From assembly GCF_027744825.2 (NCBI RefSeq), contig NC_071335.1:11799001-11863000 (forward strand): 64,000 bases of DNA, read 5' to 3'. Both the position numbers and the translations under genes were made by a program. Numbering within the stretch: position 1 is the stretch's first letter; each line of letters begins with the position of its first letter. Below the pieces are notes generated by a model. That model had not been told where the DNA came from. It did not search any database and saw only the letters and a list, made by a program, of their open reading frames with translations. Below are positions 21,601-36,000 of this stretch, one piece after another. Origin of the DNA: Synchiropus splendidus. Its lineage: Eukaryota > Chordata > Actinopteri > Syngnathiformes > Callionymidae.

Positions 21601-24600
21601 TGGCTGACACACAACACAAAGAGATGATAAAGTACTATACAGTATGACGTCGTACAGATGACCAGAAAGAGAGTACACCATGCAGGATACAGCTCTGGAA
21701 TTAATGCTGAATGCTGTTAGAGAGGTGATTGGAATGAATGCATAAGAAGTGGTAGTCATAGTTGTTGCACTTGCAGATAGATGCAGTACATTCAGTTACG
21801 GTAGTGGCCTTTAAATGCCATGCGATCAATTGCTTATCTTGTTTCATTCACCACCTCCCCAATCAATCACAGGATTAGCCAATAAGATTCCGTCATATCA
21901 ATCAGTCAAGCTCCCCTCAAGTCAAGGAGTCCGTCATTTCAATGTTGGGTGCATTTTATTTCGTTTGGACGGAAAGGGTGGAGGGAGGGGTCATTCAAAG
22001 ATGATGCCATATGTACACAACTTACCGTTGCCAGGGAAACGGCGTGAGGACACGCGAGCAGTTACCGTGGAGACTGACAACAACAACATACAAAAATCAT
22101 CAGGGAAATAGAGAAAAAATATGTAAGAAAGAAATGATGAACTAAAAAAAAGAAAAAACATAAACAAACAAGAAAGGAAAAAAAAAAACAAAGTCATGAA
22201 AAGCAACCCCCCGTGGTAGAGAGGAAGTGATGTCACAGGTCACGTGTACGCAGGCCCCTACATGTATCAGCCGTTCAACAACAATCTAACTAGTGTCTTA
22301 AAACCCTTCAAACCCAGAAACGATGAGAAAAGGAGGAAAAGAAAAAAAAACTTGGATGGAAGACAGTGTTTTAATCATTCCTATCACCTAGATTTGTGTA
22401 CTTGACGTGATTCAAAGAGAAGGAACTCGGAGAGATGGGGGAGAAATGGACAGCAGAGGGGGAATGCAGATGCATATGGGGGGGACACACAAACTGGGAG
22501 AGACAGACAGACAGACTGGCCTAGTGAAATAAGAGTGAAGAAAGATGGATGAACCCAAGAGATGCAACAAAGGGGGGCAGGAGAAGACAAGAAGCCACAT
22601 CTATCTTTTGCCTTCTCCTCACTTTTTCATTCTCTCTCTGCCCTCCATGTTTTAACGCTGCACACCCACGCACAGATAAAGAAGAGTGCAGGACATTCAG
22701 GGGCATGCAGAGTAGCTTTAACTGAAAGTAAAAAGGTGCAATTCGGAAATCAGGAGCCGAAGCAAATGGCGAAAGCATGGTGGTATTTGATCTCCGGGGC
22801 CATTTGCAACTCAGGTCTGAGCACATGCCGACAAACTAAAGAGATCACAACAAAATGCACTTCCATGAGTCTGGTGTTTCTGAATACAGTAGGGGTGGAT
22901 GCAAATGTGTTTGTCTTCAGTTGTTTTTATTTTGTTTTAAACATCCACCAATGGTTTAAATCAGAGTCTTTGAAGCATTAGAGATGACACCCCACTTCTC
23001 ACAGCAGTCGCATTCCCAAAATCTGCACCGCTAAGCCGCCCCCTCATGCACAAGTCCTGTTAAGTATCAAGCATAAAAGGTGCCACAGGGCATCTGTGTA
23101 CATCCATAGGAAGCATGAAGACGACAGCCCACCTCAACACCCCACCCATGCAACATTCAGCAGCAGAAGACAGACATCCGCAAGCATCACCGGGACAAAC
23201 GTTGGCCCGTGTGAAGTCGATCACAACTCGTCATGATCATGGACGGAGTGATGATGGAAGTAAAAGGTGCAGAAGGAAAAACAAAATAGACCCTACATGC
23301 CGTGACTGAAGGAGTTTTCATCAGCAGTGTCACAGTGACAGCTCACTAGTCATGCCGTTGGATTTCCACTATACCCAGCATGCTTTGCAAACCACACAGC
23401 TTTTCCACTATAAGAGGGGTGCGATGGACAGCTCCCGACATCAACGACAAGAACACGAGCGTAAACATTGACAGGATGTGACGTGGACGCCGGTGTGTGC
23501 AACACCATGCTCCAGACAAGCCAGAGGGGTTAGAGTTGAACACAGAAACCTTCTCTAAGGCAGAAACAGTCTCATTATTGGGCATGGAGGGAAAACAAAG
23601 GAGAAAATGACCACTGTTTAAAATAAACAAGGGTGTGGGCTTGTGAATTACCTCAATTTTACGTCCTTCCACAAGCGTGCCGTGGAGCTTCTCTCGGGCT
23701 CTTTCTGCATCTGCACTTGTCTCAAACGTCACAAAACCAAAGCCCTGCAAGCAGCAGATAAGGGAGGAGGAGGGGAAACAAGAGGCTATTTAGGCCTTTG
23801 TCTGGCTCATTCACAGCATGCGACTAAAGAAAACCTTGGATCACCCACCTTGGAGCCTCTCTCATTGAAAATGATTTCAACGTCAAGGATTTTGCCAAAT
23901 TGCTGGAGAAAAAAAAAAGAGAAAATATATGTAAATTGTGCACTTGTTCTCGCCACATGGTGTCAGCTGTGTCCAGGCAACAACTGTCACCAACACGTGG
24001 TGTTCTTCTGCAGAAAATCTCCCTGTACCACATTTAGGAGGTCTCGCATGCAGATGGAAATGTCACATCCGACAGCGAACCGACAAAATGTTGTGTTAAG
24101 TTGTATCTCCCAGCTATGGGGGCTTTAGACGTACCCCAAACATCTGCCTCAGGTCAGGGTCTCTGAAGCGGAAGGGGATGTTGGACACGTGAAGCCGTTT
24201 GGGCGTCCCCTTGGCATCCGAATCGTCCCCGACGCTGCCGCCTCCTCCCCCACCTGAGCCGACCGCAGACTGGCCGTCGATCTGAGAGGACACGTCCGAC
24301 TGCTGGGACGGAGAAATTCATTTAGAATTATACATTTCTATTGGGAAAAACAAAACCTTCAGACATGGATGATCACAAACAGACTGAGGGCATTAACTTT
24401 ACATTACCCGATGAAAACAATAATTACTATTAAAATGAAGAAAATTGAGTATTGGAATCAAAATATATCACAAAAAAATATTGTTTTGTTAATGTCATTA
24501 AAATGGTTATTGCTGCCCAGCCTCCTCCAATCATCACAATTTAATAACGTTTATTTCCCAGTAGGAGAGTTTTACACACCAGAATGTCACCGTCTTCAAT

Positions 24601-27004
24601 GGCTTCAGTTTCCTTCTGAATGGTCTAAAATGGCTTTTAATAGTTCAGGGAAGGCCCATCATAAACAGTGTTCTTATTTGTTTGTATTTTATGGTCTCTT
24701 TTTTTTGTCTGATAGCAGCACCACTAAACAATTAGATTATATATGGCTGACTTAACAGCACCACGTTGGTGGGTCTACAGCACATCTGACCTCAGCAAAG
24801 GGAGGTCTTTAGTCAGCTAAGACTCAGTTCCTCCTGAGACTAGAATCACCGACATGATTCATTTCTGATGGTCATATTTAAACAATTAAGTTAAGTTAAT
24901 TTCAATGTATGATTTTAAATCATTTTGTAATTCATTATGGTTTGCATATGCTGTTGTCATGTAAATTATTCATTATTAAGTGCATAAGAAGCTAAACGAT
25001 ACATTGTTGAATTTCTTAATTTCGGTGTTAGCATATTTAAATAAGGACTAATTTCTCATTTTGGGCCCATTTTTCAGATTAACCCAAAGCTAATCACATT
25101 TTAAAATATTAACAAAATTATATACAGTATATTATTGATATTTTTATGTTATTGTATATATTGTAAAATATTGTATACTTTTTGAACACAGAAAATATTT
25201 AGAATATTGACCACATACTGTATTACAGGGTGTCCATAAAGTCTCTTAACTATTTCACACATTCATTATAACAGTAGATGAAAGGCTAAATGACCAACAA
25301 GGATTGAGTCATTAAATTAATGGTAACGCTTTTACCACAGCTCAGTCGCATTATTGAAGTCAGAAGAACCATTTAGCAGCTTTTTCTGTCATTCTGTTAG
25401 CACTCTGTCAGCAAAACTCAATAGCACTAATGATAAATGGTTCAATGCCCTTAATAAAAACATGCAAAAAAATACACCATTAGCAGTAGTGGAATGAAGT
25501 TTTACACTATTGTGAAAAACCTTGGAAAAATCATTGTGTTTCAAAGAGTGGCTACATTATAAAAACAAACTTTTTTTGTCTGTATAATTTGTTTGTTGTT
25601 TACAAGAAAAACTAACAAAACTATATTCTCAACAGTTTCAATATGTCTGTTGTCGACGTCAACAAAGTCAACAAATCACAGATAATGTGTTCATGGCTGA
25701 ACAAAAAGTAAATAAACCTGAAATGAATATGTTCTAGTGTGCACCAGGGTCCTGTAGCAGAACACAGTGACACCTGCAGGTTTGCTATAGGAGTGAGCTC
25801 TGCTGGCCATCATCACAGACGGGCTTGATAACTGGACATTTCAAAATATATAGGCTAAAACACCATGACTAACTCTACGATGTATTAAGAGAGAATGACT
25901 GACTCATCCTTTCCATTCCTCCACACAAGCCGGAATCATTTTTGAACCTGATGTGGGAGGCACTGAGGAAGACGTTGGCACTTACTTGCCCACTGAGGCT
26001 GTTTGCAGCGTTGGCGGCTCCGTTAGCAGGTCCACCGGCTTCCACGGGTCCCTGGACGGCCCCGGCTGCATACAGACTCCCGCCGTAATCCAGGGTAAGA
26101 CCGTTCTGGGGTGGCGGTGGTGGAGGTGGGGGGAAAGCAGAGAAAGGTGGAGGCACGAGTCCCTCTTGACCACCAGCACTATCCTGTGAGCCCTGGACGA
26201 GATGAAGAGGAACACACAGAGATTTATCACATTCACAAGAGCACCACCTGCATATACAAGAGTCAAGTCAACATGGATACGATTGGTCTGTGCGTGCGAG
26301 CAAATGCACATAGAATTCTGCACCCTTTAAATATTCACTCTATTCACATCTATTATTCAGGGTTCGATGTTTCTGTTCTCAGCGTTGTACAATGATGAGT
26401 GTCTACGCCCACACACACGCTCGCCTCTGCATTTAAACAACCTTTGACATGCTCACACCCACACACCTAAACGCTCCCAAACACCAACTGATAGCAAGGA
26501 AGCCACACTTTCTGCCATTACATAGCATATTTAAGTTTAATATGGACGACACAAACAGCACACAGACGAAAACAAACATTACTGCGCTGGCTCGGGCATA
26601 GATACCCTAAATGGCAATAAAGTGATGGAAGAAGGAGGAGGAGGAGGAGGGTGGACAGAGGAAGGTGATGATTCAGTGGAGGATCTGCCAGAAGAAAATA
26701 AACCAACCACGGATGGCTCTGTGATCTATTTATAACTGAAACAATCGCAGCAGTATCAAAGACGTTGGGCGAAATCGCAGGTATTGCTCTAAAAATAAAA
26801 TACTTCATTTTCACATATGTCTGCCTTCAGTGTTTGCTTATAGGTTTTTTTTATCAATCGGAAAAGATTACACATACATCATGTATATGGTACATTAAAT
26901 ATTAACAATAATAAGCAGGATTATATTGGTTCTAGTCGTTGTTTACTTGCCTCTAAAAAGACCCCACACCTACTTGACATCTGCCAGGGTACATCAACCC
27001 TGCG

Positions 27005-27047
<43 letters not shown>

Positions 27048-30000
27048 ATGAAAGATAGAGAGAGTGACAGGCTGCAGTACAATAGATCTATGTCCCTTTG
27101 GGAGTGCTAAAAGTGTGTGGGCGTGCGTGTTGTGCATGCCATCTGTCTCCCTGCTTTTGACCTATCTCAGTGATACACCTGTGATATGCTTCCAAGAACC
27201 CTTCACTCACTTACAAAAGATGGGGACCTGTGACCTCTACACAGACCTCCTCTGGAGTCATGACACCAACCAGGTGATAGGGAGCTTACATTATTCACTG
27301 CAAGCTGGACCTTGGAATCGAACGTTGACTATCAAGCAGCACAAGCTGCCACTATCAGTTTGACACCACCTTTTCCCCATGTGAACACCTCCATAAATAG
27401 CATGTTCTTTCACTCCTGTTCTGCAATCATAATAGACTTAAAAACAAAATTGAGAACCGTGTCATAAAGTGATGTGAGACTTTTTGTTATGCCAAGACCT
27501 TTTAAGGCCTCTGGCTCTTGGGTAAACTTAGTATGAAGCCACACCCTATGTGATCTTTATCTAGTTAGAGATATAAGGATAACAACATTCTTAAAATAAA
27601 ACATTGTCTGCTATATTATCTCAAAAACATTTCGTTCATGATTTTATCAAACATTAATAAGAGCAGCATTGCATCTTTGCTTTTCATGGAAAATCCAGCA
27701 ATAGGGCGGAGGACCTGCTTTTCACTAAACTTGTAGTATGAAGTCAGCGCTACAAAAGGAAAGTGCCCCCAACGCCCCACCAAAAAACCCAATCCCCACA
27801 TAGGATTGATTCCAGTTGTCCTGAGAACTGGGAAATTCCCAGCTCTGCCCCAGATGACGTCACCTGACATCGGATTTCCCAGTCAGACGGTGAGCATATC
27901 CAGGGCGGCGTGTCAACACCGAGCCGACATCCTACAATATTGTTCGACAATTTTGTTTTGTATCTAAATCCTTTGAATACATAGCATTGTTCGCTGCGTC
28001 TATGTAGAAACGTTTCTGTTGTGTATTTATGATTTCAATTATTATGAGTAAATGTTCATGCTGGAAATGCAAACTACAACACGGACTGTGCTAACAGCTG
28101 CCAGCTCTGACTTCCCACTTTCAAGGAAACTGGAATGGAGCATGATTCCTGTAACTGCCGCTGGATAATGTAGACCATCTGACTAACTTTGAGATTTGAG
28201 AGGCTATATTAGTTATATTACAAGTGGGACTTACTTTATGTGAGCTGCTGTCAGTTAAGTACACAAATATTTGTGGTCCTAATTTACCAAACTGTGAAAG
28301 ACTGAAATGTTCTGTGTGATAAAAGGGCAACAATTTAGGCTGCACTACAGCGTTCAGGGTTTAAGTCTGGAACAAAAAACAAAATAACGAAATTGAATAC
28401 GTTTGTGCATAAGTGGAATGCATATCAATGTCAGTTATGGACAACATCGATTCATCCGCTGTTTCGAGGAGCCGGGGGACACCCTGGACAGCAAGCTAGT
28501 CCAGAGGGCCAATAGAGACGAAAAGCCATTCTCTGACTTAGGCCACACCTCCCAATGTAGCCTACATCATTCGCTCCTAAATATCAAGTTACAGAGAGTA
28601 CTTTATTCGTTGTTATTGCCAGCCACTTTGGTCACCAGTGTTCACTCAATACTCATGGTTTCAGCCTCCATCTATGTATGCGCAGGTGTGTGGGTCGAAT
28701 CAACAAACACAGCTGTCTGATGAATCAACACGAGTACGAATCATTAAATAAACTCCCCGGAGAAATGTCACAGCAATTAAGTATTTATTTTAACCACCCG
28801 GCGCAAAAGCTAAACTGATTCTACTTCATTAAGTGCAAACTTTTTCGCTCACTTCAGCTGTTTCTTTGTTTGGCATTTATCTAGCTTTAATTATTTTATA
28901 CAGTAGCAGGAGGCTCTGCTTGACGACTGCTACGGAGAAACTAACAATTGCTGTGTTGCTACAAACACATCTGGAGCAGGGTGGTGAACAAACGTTTTCC
29001 AGCTTCTGTTCTGCGTCTCTCTCTCGCAAAAGACGCATCTTATCAACAGATGGCGGTTCTTCTAAGAACCAACCAAGTCAAGAATGTTAAAAATAGCTTC
29101 TAAAACTGTGTAAATTATTCACATTTTGCAGTTAAGAAGAAAGCTCATGCTGCGGTGCTACTGGAAGTGATTTCATCAGCTTCCGAAATCAAAGAGCACA
29201 GCAAATAACCCGGACGAGTCGACGAGTGGTTGTTTCAACCAGGTTAGCTCACCAACCCCGGACAGGCTGGTGAAGAGCGGCTCCAGGGCCATGGAAGGAG
29301 AAAGTTGATCACTCCCGCCGACTCGGCGTGGCATGCTGTGACACTGATGAAATTAAAGACGGCGATAAATGTGAAATGTCCTCAAAGAGGTTTCAACGCG
29401 TCATTCGTATCCATTAACAAAATGTCAAGTCACAAATATCCAACATTTTGAATGCATTTATCAACGTTATGTTTCTACTCTTTTCTGCTCCAGGACCTCA
29501 CATGTATTAAGCACATAACCTTTAACAACAGAAGCCGATGTACTCCAGTACTGCTAAGTACACACACACACAACTCCCTGCACTAGCATGACCCGCTCTA
29601 GGTTCATGTGTCAGTCCATTACTCAACATCCTACATCCTAGACTGTTGCATACGAGTATGGGTAGAGGTAGTTTTTGGAAAAGCCTGATCCTTAAATCCA
29701 CTTGAGTGGAATCATTGTGTATGATAAAAGTACACATTAAAAAGCTGTTGTCGCAGTCAAACAAGAGTGCATTGTTGTGCAAAAACGCTCCGAAGTCTGG
29801 CCTCGTGAATGACTGGACTGCAGCTGACTCACTCCCCCAAATTGACAAGTCGTAATCAGAGAGCTGGTGACTCGGACGTTAACACTGTACCGGACCTCCT
29901 TTGATGCCTTGACACTTCATATCATCTCCATGTCTGCGTTTCTGATGAGATGCAACACCTGCCAATCATCCCACTGACCGCTGACGTTTACACGGCCATT

Positions 30001-33000
30001 TGATTTTAAAAGGGTCGGCGTGAGCCCTGCAGGACATCAGCGGATATTTTCAGAGAAGTTTGCTTCATTCCCAGCACAGAACCAATCTGCAATGTAAGTT
30101 TCACGTGGCATCATCCGGACAAAAATAATGCAAGCCTACTTCCTCTAATTCTGGAAGTGACAGAGCTGTTGCAGCGGCCTGCGAGGCACATTAGGATAAA
30201 AGGGTCGGCAGAATCAGTGAAAGCATAACAAGGGAAGGAGGAAACTTCAATGCTGCCCTGAAGAGAAACCATGCTCTGCTGTATAGTTGTAGATTTTGCG
30301 TGTGTGCCTTTCTGCACAGATCACCGGGAGTTGCATAAGTGTGTTGGTCGTCCAGGCAGAGCCAGTGACTCCGAGCAGTATGTGGCTTACATCCGGGTCA
30401 GTTAACAGAAGCAAGTGTCTGAAAAGGCCCATTATAAAATGTGTTTGTCTACAAGAGGCTTGTGGGAGAGGAGGGAGAGCCGTGAATAAAGACAGGATCG
30501 CGTCGGCTCTTGGTGCATACCGGATCATTCACCAGAGACGAAAGGTAATTTCATGACGCAGTTAATGCCTCCCATTTTGGCTCAGAACACCAAGGTGTCC
30601 ACTTCATTTTAGAGTTTCGCTTCTGACCCCAACAAACATGGTGTCTCCGCAGCACATCGATGAGCGAGGAGACACCCGCTAGTTTAATGATTCCATCATA
30701 TCCACCCTCTTCTTCGTTCTTCATCGTTCTCTCCTCCCCCTCCCTCTCTTCTACACGCTGCATGCCATCGTTCTCCCTTTCCACCCACTCTCTGCTGTGT
30801 GCTTCTTTACGCTTCATAAAATCCAGACGGGACCCTTGCATGTGTCCCACCTCCGTGCATGCCTATCAATCCCATTTGCTACATAGCAACAGGATATCAG
30901 TGTTGCCCCGACTCCTCCTTCCACACTCTCCTCCATCTCCTTAAAGGGTAGCATGTCTGTTTGTCAAAGAGGCCACGCCCAATTCACCCCATCCTTCACC
31001 ATGTAGGGTCTCACGGCTGTTTCCCCTTCCTCACACGCCACGCTCTGTGACTGCAATCCACACATGAACAGGCCTCAGACACACACCAACTCTGGCTGTC
31101 ATCGCCGCTTCGGATCCATCAATGGGTCGCTTGGTGCAAATGCAGCATTAGATAAACACATTATTACAAAAGGATGATGACGTTTATTGTCTAAATTCGA
31201 ACCCACCTGCTGCCGCCATTCAAAGCCATGCAGGTGAACACACAAACAAGACAGGGAATCGTATTTACCTAACATCGACACTCCTCCATCGATACATAAG
31301 CTGTGACCGTGAAACTAGTTTGTCTTGTCAGGAAGGGCTTCCTGACAACACTCGGGTCAGCTGGTGTGTTTTGAAAAAGGTGCACTAGACTGCTGCTCTA
31401 TGCAAATTAATACACATACGGACAGAAAACGAATGCCTAGTACAGTACACAATTTGCTTTCATAACATTATGTCAACAACTAGGTCCATTTACACTCAAT
31501 TTTGCAAACGCCAAATAAGAAATTAAAATGGTTCATATTAGTTCCATGCTTTGCATTGTCCTATTTTACCACAAACAACTTCAAGGCCTAACAACAACCT
31601 TTCAATATTTAATGAACAGAGAAACATATGTGTTCCTATGCCATTAAATGCTTTTCTGCTTTTGTTGTATTCTGACTGCTGAGCAATTTATTATAAATGA
31701 CTGGGATTGAATTATTGATCAGATCCAGAAAGATGCACATTCCAGGGCTGTGTCATGCAAATAGCACGAAGTTAAACAGAGCATGACACAGAGGAGAAAC
31801 AAAACGTCCATTAATGATATGATGTGTTTTTTAACTGAAGTGATTTTGAGGAGAAGAAGATAATGCAGATGAGCACAGCCTTGGAATTGAACCAGCAAGC
31901 TGCACCAAAGCAAGGCCACTTCCGTTGTCGCGGCAACACAACTCATAAAGATCACTCGAAAACATTTCGAACACGCTGTAAACTCCACGACACAATTTTC
32001 GGCTCCCTGTAAACGTGGAGCTCGCATTTTGCAGCAGGTAGAAGTCGCTCCCTGGCCCCGGGGCACGAGCTAAGGTGGGGCTTGAGAAAAAATGTCAGGG
32101 TGCAGAATACAATCTCAAATGAACGCAAAAAGAGACTGGAGTTGAAGACATTTGCAACTATCGACCAATTACTGTTCACAAATGCATATGTGGATGCAAA
32201 AGTGATTCTATTGCATTTTACGGTTTCTAAGTTCAAGTAGAAATGTCAACTGGAAATAGAAAATCTCTCCGGTAACTCTTTTTGATTTAAGTGAGAAGGC
32301 TCTTTCTGTAAATACAGACCCCTCAAAGTAGAACGTCCTTAAAAAGATTAGGAGGAAAACGTAAGAACGTTATTTATAAATCATGTCATTTATAGCGTCA
32401 TTGTGACTCCTTTTATTTGATGAGTGTGTACATTCTGATGTGCTGGACCTTTTGCTCCACTTGGGACGAGTAGTAAAGGGCTATGCCGCAGCAAATAGGA
32501 CGGGTCCATACCTCAGTTACAAACTGATTTCTCTATCACTGGTTAAAACAAGATACAACCAGCTGATCCATAAGCATGTCTCATTAAGTGACTGTATAGC
32601 TCTTTATTTGCATAGATAACGCTAGTCTCAGCACAACAGCAGTGTGCTGATCAATAGGGGTATCCCCAAATGCTGACCGAAGCAGTCCCATAAACTAAAA
32701 AAAAAAATCCATTACCATTCCCCTATTCTCTCCTTCATTTTCAACCCATCCCCCTCTTCCTAAGGCTGTTAAAGAAGAAGAAAAAACATTGAGATAACAG
32801 CTGCCAGGCCCCCAGGGAGAGCAAGAGGAGGGAGAAAAGAGGTCAAACAGTAAAGAGAGCAGGAATCTGAGGTACAGCTGAAGAGAAGCACGCACACACC
32901 ACCACAAAGGAGGACACGCGTGCGCACGCACACACCAGAACCTGACTCATACCAATCCGAATGTAATGATATGAACGTGACACGTCATGCACAGACTTCA

Positions 33001-36000
33001 CAGCTCACTGTGCGCCTGAGCTTATGTGTGTAAACCAAACGTGTGACACACCAATTTCAGTGAGGAGGTGGTGTTAGCTGATCAGACGAGCATGAGAAAG
33101 GAAGAAAAATGACAGCGGCAACTGTTCTGGTGGACACCTGTCTCCATCACTCCCAGGCTGGGGTGATGTAAAGAGACAGCTGTCAGGGCACTAAAGAAAA
33201 TAAAAGAGCTTCAACTCCCCCTTTATTACTTCTTTACTACACCCAGCTCCGGAGCGTTTGTGCAGCCGAACCAGCCGTACAACTGGCTGTCATACTGTAT
33301 GTTCATGTCGAATATTCTAAGCATACATAATTCATGGCAGAGCGCCGTTTCTGCTTGTAGAAGAGCTGATGTTCAGATTGCGTGCGCTTCTGGTTCCCGG
33401 CAGAAGAACAGTTGCCACAGCATCACCGCTAGTGCGTTTCTCCATACCGCGCTCCCCCGTCGGGTCGTATTCTACACAAGTTATCAGCAACTGACCACAG
33501 AGTCCGGAGAGTGAAGTGCCTCGGCCGGGCCACTCCAGCAGAAGGGGGTCAAGCAAAGTGCTCATCTGTGAATTAACATTTCATGCTCGATGACAGTCCT
33601 GACAGCTCTGCCGCAGAGCTGCCTTCACCGGAGCCGTTTGCAAAAGCAGATAGAAAAAAGGAAGATAAAGACTCACCGACAGCACGGAAGGATAGTACAG
33701 TCCCATCATCGTATTCTGTGCAACAACAAACTGCCGTCTCTCCTCTCTCTCTTTCCCACTCCTTTTCTCACGCTGCCTCACTTTCTCTCCAATTTGGTGT
33801 CACCTCAGCAGCTCAGGCTGCCGCGTCTGTCTCACAGATTCAAAATCTCCCTCTCTTGCCCCGCTTGCTCCGTCTGCCCTGCCAATCCCCCCCACCTCCT
33901 CCCCACTTCCTCCTCCACTGCTGGCCTCTGTCACCGTCACTCTTCCTTGCTTGTTTGCTTTCCTTTCTTCCCCTATCTCACTGGCTCCCACTCACTCGTG
34001 TCTTCCTCTCTCCCACTCGCTCCTTGCTTTCCCTCAACCCCCAGCCGTCTGTTTTGCTGCTGTGCCCTTGCCTGCTCATCGCTTCTGTCTCTCCTCCTCC
34101 TTCTCTCCTTCGTTCTCTCTCCCTCATAGCCTCTCCCCCACCCACCGCTCTTCCCCTGTCACACCTGAAAGCTTTCTCCTCCCCTTTGTTTCCCGCTGGC
34201 GTCGCAGTCCCTCCCACTTCTCTCTCCATCCATCTCTGTTCTCCTTCTCCATGTAGGTGATCTAACTGGGGCTGCTGACACCACTGGGAGAAGTAAAGAA
34301 GACTACTCCTCCTCCAAGAGGCGCGTTATGTAAAACGTCAGCACCTAGTTTTATTTGATCAGCTAAATGACTGCTGAATCGTAACACACGTCATTGTTGA
34401 GCTAGACTACTGACGCAAAGGTAGATCTATCTCTCTTCCGACGGATGAATGTATTTTTAAATGTATTCGTAAGGCAAAATGAAATATTTCCTTGTTTACA
34501 TTTAATAATATATTAATGAGTGTTCTTAATCCAGATTGCTGTCTATTCTAGTTAGTATGTTCTTTGCACAGCATGTCAAATCCTTCCTTCACCACACATC
34601 TCCTGCAGTTCTTTTGCTTAATGTCGCTCAATTCAATAAACTGATAAATGAACATGAACACACTGCAGCTGTTGGAGATTCTTTCAGACATATTTTTGAA
34701 TGTCTAAATAGCTTTGCCACGAGTGGTGTCTCCGAAGTGGCAATGAAGGACCCAGTGCGGAAGATGGGTTGGATTTTCACATGTGCGACGACAGAATGCA
34801 TCGTACATCTTTCAGGGTCCTCCTTAACGGTCGATCTTAAATGGCGGAGTCTGGCTCAACTGACTGCAGGAGTGCTGACCTTGCCAGTCTCAGTATATTG
34901 GGGCCCCGATGCCGCTAAAGCACTGGGGAGAACCCAGCACATAGACATATATTCTGCCAGAAAGCTAATGAAAACACAAGGCCGCAATGTTGACATTCAT
35001 AAGTGACTCCGCCAACTACAATTTCATCTCAAGCACGCCCTGACAGAAACCCCACCAGCACCTGAAAGCCACAAATGATAATTTAATAGACATTAACTAT
35101 CTACCAAAAAAGCAGTAGGAATTAACTTGGACTGCTACCCTCACGTCACTCTCCTCATTCTTCCACTTGGATCAAAAGGTGTGAGGACTTGCTTTCACGT
35201 CACCACTAGAATGTGATTCTTATACATGGATATCTGAAAATTATTCAAAGTAAGAGCGCAAAGGCAGCCCAAAAATATGGTCTACACCAGATTCGAGTCA
35301 GATGTTTCAGGTATGTAAAGAGAACATGTTGCAAAATATATTCACCCAGACGTGTCAGCTACACAATGCACCAAAACCAGGAGAAAAGATCCAAATCCAT
35401 AGCGGTTACAGGGACTCCGAGGTCACGTCCACACGGAGGCGTATCTTTTCTGAGCCCATCTATTGTCATGTCATCTAAAAAAAACGTGCCTCTGCAGACA
35501 ACTTCGTAGTACACAAGCAAGGCCAGAATGTGGCGTTTTGAAGACAACAGACAAAGATGTCGCATGTGTTGAGCTGCACAGTAGCAGCGCAATAACCCAA
35601 TAGTGGAGACGCCGGAGTTGACCAACCAATGGGGGTGAGCTGTTTTTATAATTTAACGACTGAAGAAGTAGATCTGTGGCCAGAATAGGCACCAGCAAGA
35701 GGGGAATTTGTATGAATCTTAATTAGAGTTTTTATTTGATTTTAGTTATGAAGCCAGGGTTCTCAGCACTTTAGAAACATACAGGGGGCCTACACTGGGG
35801 TTTTGAGCCCCTGTGGTGGGATTTCACTCCCTACACTGAGATCATCTCAGCGTATGGAGAGTTTATCATTTTGTTTTTTTGTTAAAATGCAGTGAAATAT
35901 GACTCTTATGTCAGTAGTCCCTCACCATCAGTCGAGTAGGTTACAGAGAGCATCGGATCCAGTGACTGAAAACACTGGGTTGATGTGGATGAAAGGCCGA

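Noticed and set aside
25224..25290. Transposon-like start 'cagggtgtccataaagtctc'
   Set aside because: Resembles the end of some DNA transposons, but no inverted partner or target duplication was found within several kb.
29253..29292. Possible alternative rbfox2 first exon beginning [12 protein letters not shown]
   Set aside because: Its good donor leaves phase 1, and splicing to the next exon would read into a stop within a few codons.
33583..34260. 225-codon plus-strand open frame in an rbfox2 intron
   Set aside because: Almost only Ser, Pro, Leu and Phe, with overlapping long frames on both strands. It is a by-product of the pyrimidine tract.
34536..35006. 156-codon plus-strand open frame in an rbfox2 intron
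   Set aside because: Mixed composition, but no recognisable domain, no splice or promoter context, and antisense to rbfox2. Conservation would be needed to revive it.
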